The position numbers and the translations under genes are program-made. The notes beneath the pieces are model-generated. The model worked only from the letters and a program-made list of their open reading frames with translations. It was not told where the DNA came from and made no database searches. Positions 12,068 to 14,445 of a stretch of DNA of 14,445 bases are shown in pieces (the first letter of the stretch is position 1; each line of letters begins with the position of its first letter). The DNA is taken from contig JAUWOI010000050.1 of NCBI GenBank assembly GCA_030612185.1, forward strand, positions 1-14,445, in the 5' to 3' direction. This DNA is from Anaerolineae bacterium (GTDB taxonomy: Bacteria; Chloroflexota; Anaerolineae; B4-G1).

Positions 12068-13390
12068 ATGTTGTATTCTCGATCCCCACTGTTTGACCGT
12101 TTGTACGAACAGATCAGCGTTATGCCGGTCATTGATTGTCACGAACACCTGATCGGTCCAGAGGAGCGGCCTCCCTACAAGGAACCGATCGCCTCATTGA
12201 TCTGCGGCTACATGCTGAGCGACTTGCACTCCGCAGCTTTTGGCATCAGCGACAGTGACGTGGCACGCCTGGAAGATCAGAATGTTTCCACCGACGAAAA
12301 GTGGCCTCTCTTTGAGGATCTGTGGCATGCAACTGAGCACACCGCCTATGCACGGGTGACCAAACTGGTGCTCAAAAACGTGTACGGCGAGAGTGAACTG
12401 ACCCGAGAGGCGTTGGATCGTGTCGCCGAGAAACTGGCCGACCAAACCGAAGGAGACTATTTCCGTACCATTGACGAGGCTGGTATCCAGGTGATGTTGG
12501 TTGATGTGCTGGGGTGGCTGCCCAAAGGGTTGAGCAGTTTCCTGGATGGCAAAAAGACCTTCCCGGACAAGTGGCGGCCGATGATCTCGCTGCCCGGTTT
12601 GCACCCAACTACCATGAACTGGGAAACGATTAACTGCTATGGTTCCCTGGCCGACCGGCACATCACCTCGCTGGATGAGTACCTGGACGCGGTGTTCATC
12701 GTGTTCGAGCGATGCATAGAGCGCGGGGCCATCGGCATCAAAGATCAGTCAGCCTACGAGCGGACCCTCTCCTATGACTTGGTGCCCAAGGCAGAGGCGG
12801 AGGCGCAATTCAACAGGGTATTGGCCGATCCACGTAACAGCCTGGGGTGGCCGGAGGGCAAACCACTGAATGATTATCTCTTTCACCAGTACATGCGCTT
12901 TGCCCGTGATCTCGATCTGCCGGTGCAACTTCACACCGGTCACATGGCAGGCGTTTATAATCGGGTAGACAAGACCAACGCTGCCTACCTGGCCTCGGTG
13001 CTCGAACTTCACCGCGATGTGCGCTTTGATCTGTTTCACGGCAATTGGCCATACCTGGGTGATCTGCTCTTTCTGGGCAAGAATTATCCCAACGTTGCCC
13101 TCGACTGCTGCTGGCTGCATATCATTGACCCCGACTATGCTTCTGAGTTGCTGGAGCGGTCAGTGCTGACTTTGCCACATACCAAAGTACACGGCTTTGG
13201 CGGGGATTACGGCGACGTGCCCGAGTTTGTCGCCGGGCATCTGCAAATTGCGCGGGAGAACATCGCCGGCACGCTGGCACGCCTGGTCAAACGGGGATGG
13301 CTGGAAGAGGAAGAGGCTCTGTCGCTGGCCGCTGATTGGCTGTTCAACAACCCAAACCGGTTCTTCAAACTGGGTTTGGAGGAGATATAG
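12068..13390 (+). CDS. Metal-dependent amidohydrolase (TIM barrel, amidohydrolase-2 type)
   Basis: This 440-residue protein has the amidohydrolase barrel signature D-C-H25-E-H27-L at the end of strand 1, a candidate metal His at H289 in V-Q-L-H-T-G-H, another at H324 in F-D-L-F-H-G-N, and the strand-8 Asp D380 in G-G-D-Y-G-D. Members of this family include uronate isomerases, decarboxylases and amidases acting on small polar substrates; sequence alone does not choose among them. No signal peptide is seen, so it is cytosolic. AAGGAG (12056-12061) sets the start at 12068. It sits 23 bases after the kinase and 10 bases before the nucleotidyltransferase, so the three genes are probably one transcript. 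An unlinked catabolic enzyme is possible, but the tight spacing suggests it acts on the same compound class. Confidence 0.85.
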   Translation: MLYSRSPLFDRLYEQISVMPVIDCHEHLIGPEERPPYKEPIASLICGYMLSDLHSAAFGISDSDVARLEDQNVSTDEKWPLFEDLWHATEHTAYARVTKLVLKNVYGESELTREALDRVAEKLADQTEGDYFRTIDEAGIQVMLVDVLGWLPKGLSSFLDGKKTFPDKWRPMISLPGLHPTTMNWETINCYGSLADRHITSLDEYLDAVFIVFERCIERGAIGIKDQSAYERTLSYDLVPKAEAEAQFNRVLADPRNSLGWPEGKPLNDYLFHQYMRFARDLDLPVQLHTGHMAGVYNRVDKTNAAYLASVLELHRDVRFDLFHGNWPYLGDLLFLGKNYPNVALDCCWLHIIDPDYASELLERSVLTLPHTKVHGFGGDYGDVPEFVAGHLQIARENIAGTLARLVKRGWLEEEEALSLAADWLFNNPNRFFKLGLEEI

Positions 13391-13400
13391 AGAAAACGAA

Positions 13401-14303
13401 ATGACAAAGCCTAGACTGGTGCAGGAAAACACCGTTCAAGACTTGATCGCACTACTCCAGCCCAACAAGAATGTGCGCGCCGTCTACCTCTTTGGGTCGT
13501 GCGCCTGCTCAGGTGTTCAACGAGACGTTTGGAGTGATGTTGATGTCCTGGTCATCGTTGATGAACGAGCAATGGGCGACTTCTATCCCACCGTAGACTG
13601 GCTTGAATCCCTGGGAGAGCCATACGCTTACGAGCAGAATACCTCTGAGTTCACGAATACGACGCGCGTTTGCTATACCGATTTCCGGCGGGTTGATTTT
13701 GTCTTCACCACAGAGTCCGCGCTTGAGCAGATTGAAGCGTGGCCGCTGGTTGCTTTCTGGCAGGGGACTCGCCTGCTCTTCTCGCGTTCATCGTTGGTTG
13801 ACGAAATTCTTGCTCGATCATTCGAGCACCCGAAGCCACCGCTAACCTCATCCGAGCAATTCCAGACGATGGTGAATCGTTTTTGGTTCAAGGGGCAAGC
13901 GGCCATTACCAAGGTTGTCCGCAACGATCTGCTGATAGCCCTTCACCTTGCCCTGGAGATGGTGCAAGATTGCTGTGTGTTGGGGATGTTGTTGCGGGAT
14001 CGAAGTGCAGGAACGAGCCACCATCGAGAGGGAGGCATCGGTAACCTTGTTGTAGACCAATTGCAGGCAACCCAGTTTCCTTATACGGCCGCCGGTATCC
14101 TCGATAGCATTGAGCAAACCAGTATAACGTTTGACTCACTAGCAAGCCAGTGGTCAGATGACTACAGAGAACATCGTCACCCTTTACTTGGTTGGTTGGA
14201 AGATGCACGTGAAACTGTGATGGAACGGGAGGCACAAAAGAACCCAATCGCATCTGCGCTACTCAATGTCACTCTCCCAAGCAAACGGAGCAAGAGCATA
14301 TGA
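13401..14303 (+). CDS. ANT(6)/AadK-like nucleotidyltransferase
   Basis: The 300-residue protein has a nucleotidyltransferase core: L-F-G32-S33, then W-S-D46-V-D48-V at strand 2, and a third carboxylate D99 in F-R-R-V-D-F-V-F. The rest, about residues 110-300, is helical, with G-T-R-L-L-F-S and R-F-W near 125 and 155, as in aminoglycoside 6-adenylyltransferases. By homology it would transfer AMP from ATP to a hydroxyl of a small molecule; streptomycin is the classic substrate of that family but is not proven here. The chosen start is the ATG at 13401, 10 bases after the previous stop, with GGAGGA at 13378-13383 overlapping the end of the amidohydrolase; the longer upstream frame lies inside that gene. 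It ends 22 bases before the convergent gene tail, with no visible terminator between them. Confidence 0.8.
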   Translation: MTKPRLVQENTVQDLIALLQPNKNVRAVYLFGSCACSGVQRDVWSDVDVLVIVDERAMGDFYPTVDWLESLGEPYAYEQNTSEFTNTTRVCYTDFRRVDFVFTTESALEQIEAWPLVAFWQGTRLLFSRSSLVDEILARSFEHPKPPLTSSEQFQTMVNRFWFKGQAAITKVVRNDLLIALHLALEMVQDCCVLGMLLRDRSAGTSHHREGGIGNLVVDQLQATQFPYTAAGILDSIEQTSITFDSLASQWSDDYREHRHPLLGWLEDARETVMEREAQKNPIASALLNVTLPSKRSKSI

Positions 14304-14325
14304 AACCTGAAATTATGATATAAGC

Positions 14326-14445
14326 TCACGGGCCAAGGTCAAATCTCGCCAGGATGTCAGCGGGAGTTCCCAGTTCAAGCGGGATCTCTTTGAGGCGCAG
14401 GCCCGCGAGCACAGCAAACTCAGCCAAATGGAAAATGCCGTAGTG
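14326..14445 (-). CDS. C-terminal end of a - strand protein (start outside window)
   Basis: Read on the - strand, the last 120 bases form an uninterrupted 39-residue stretch ending in TGA at 14328-14326. The protein end is L-A-E-F-A-V-L-A-G-L-R-L-K-E-I-P-L-E-L-G-T-P then ILARFDLGP. The composition and the convergent placement against the nucleotidyltransferase suggest a real gene tail. I do not recognise the family, and with so little sequence an accidental open frame cannot be excluded. Confidence 0.45.
   Translation of the reverse strand, partial: HYGIFHLAEFAVLAGLRLKEIPLELGTPADILARFDLGP

Overview
The window reads as accessory DNA from a moderately GC-rich bacterium. My best guess is a Chloroflexota (Anaerolineae-like) genome. 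That is an inference from the style of the genes (many GNAT acetyltransferases, HAD hydrolases, an APH-type kinase, a heterodimeric ABC exporter) and from several kinds of small dispersed repeats. No rRNA, tRNA or marker gene is present to prove it. All complete genes lie on the + strand; one partial gene enters from the right end on the - strand.

Layout. Positions 1-310 hold the C-terminal tail of a GNAT-type protein. Positions 331-593 hold what looks like a full transcription-attenuation leader: a near-consensus sigma70 promoter, a 33-codon leader peptide with a strong ribosome binding site, a strong intrinsic terminator, a 9-nt antiterminator-like complementarity between the leader-peptide codons and the terminator loop, and a second perfect 13-bp hairpin. 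Behind it is a tightly spaced gene string: tandem GNAT (647-1663), a 37-codon remnant of an ABC ATPase (1675-1788), a HAD hydrolase (1778-2506), a ZmaR-like GNAT (2519-3337) and a two-domain HAD protein (3357-4643). After a short ACGAAT repeat come two overlapping ABC exporter half-genes (4707-6602, 6589-8415). Their motifs match a heterodimer with one consensus and one degenerate ATP site. The first half-gene contains two GC-rich palindromic repeats inside its reading frame.

At 8497-9557 another GNAT gene is broken by a 142-bp miniature element (8597-8738) with 17-bp terminal inverted repeats and a 10-bp target duplication. Removing the element and one duplication copy restores a single reading frame of 302 codons. 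Next come a serine beta-lactamase-family protein (9670-10731), a repeat plus an orphan coding tail (10761-10931), and a compact three-gene unit: APH-family phosphotransferase (11025-12044), TIM-barrel amidohydrolase (12068-13390) and an ANT(6)-like nucleotidyltransferase (13401-14303). The window ends in a - strand gene tail (14326-14445).

Taken together, acetyl-, phospho- and nucleotidyl-transferases, a beta-lactamase-fold protein and a multidrug-type exporter resemble a set of small-molecule modification and export genes behind a peptide-controlled attenuator. A drug- or metabolite-inducible detoxification region is a reasonable hypothesis, but no substrate can be read from the sequence. 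Broken genes, gene tails and small repeats show that the region has been repeatedly rearranged.
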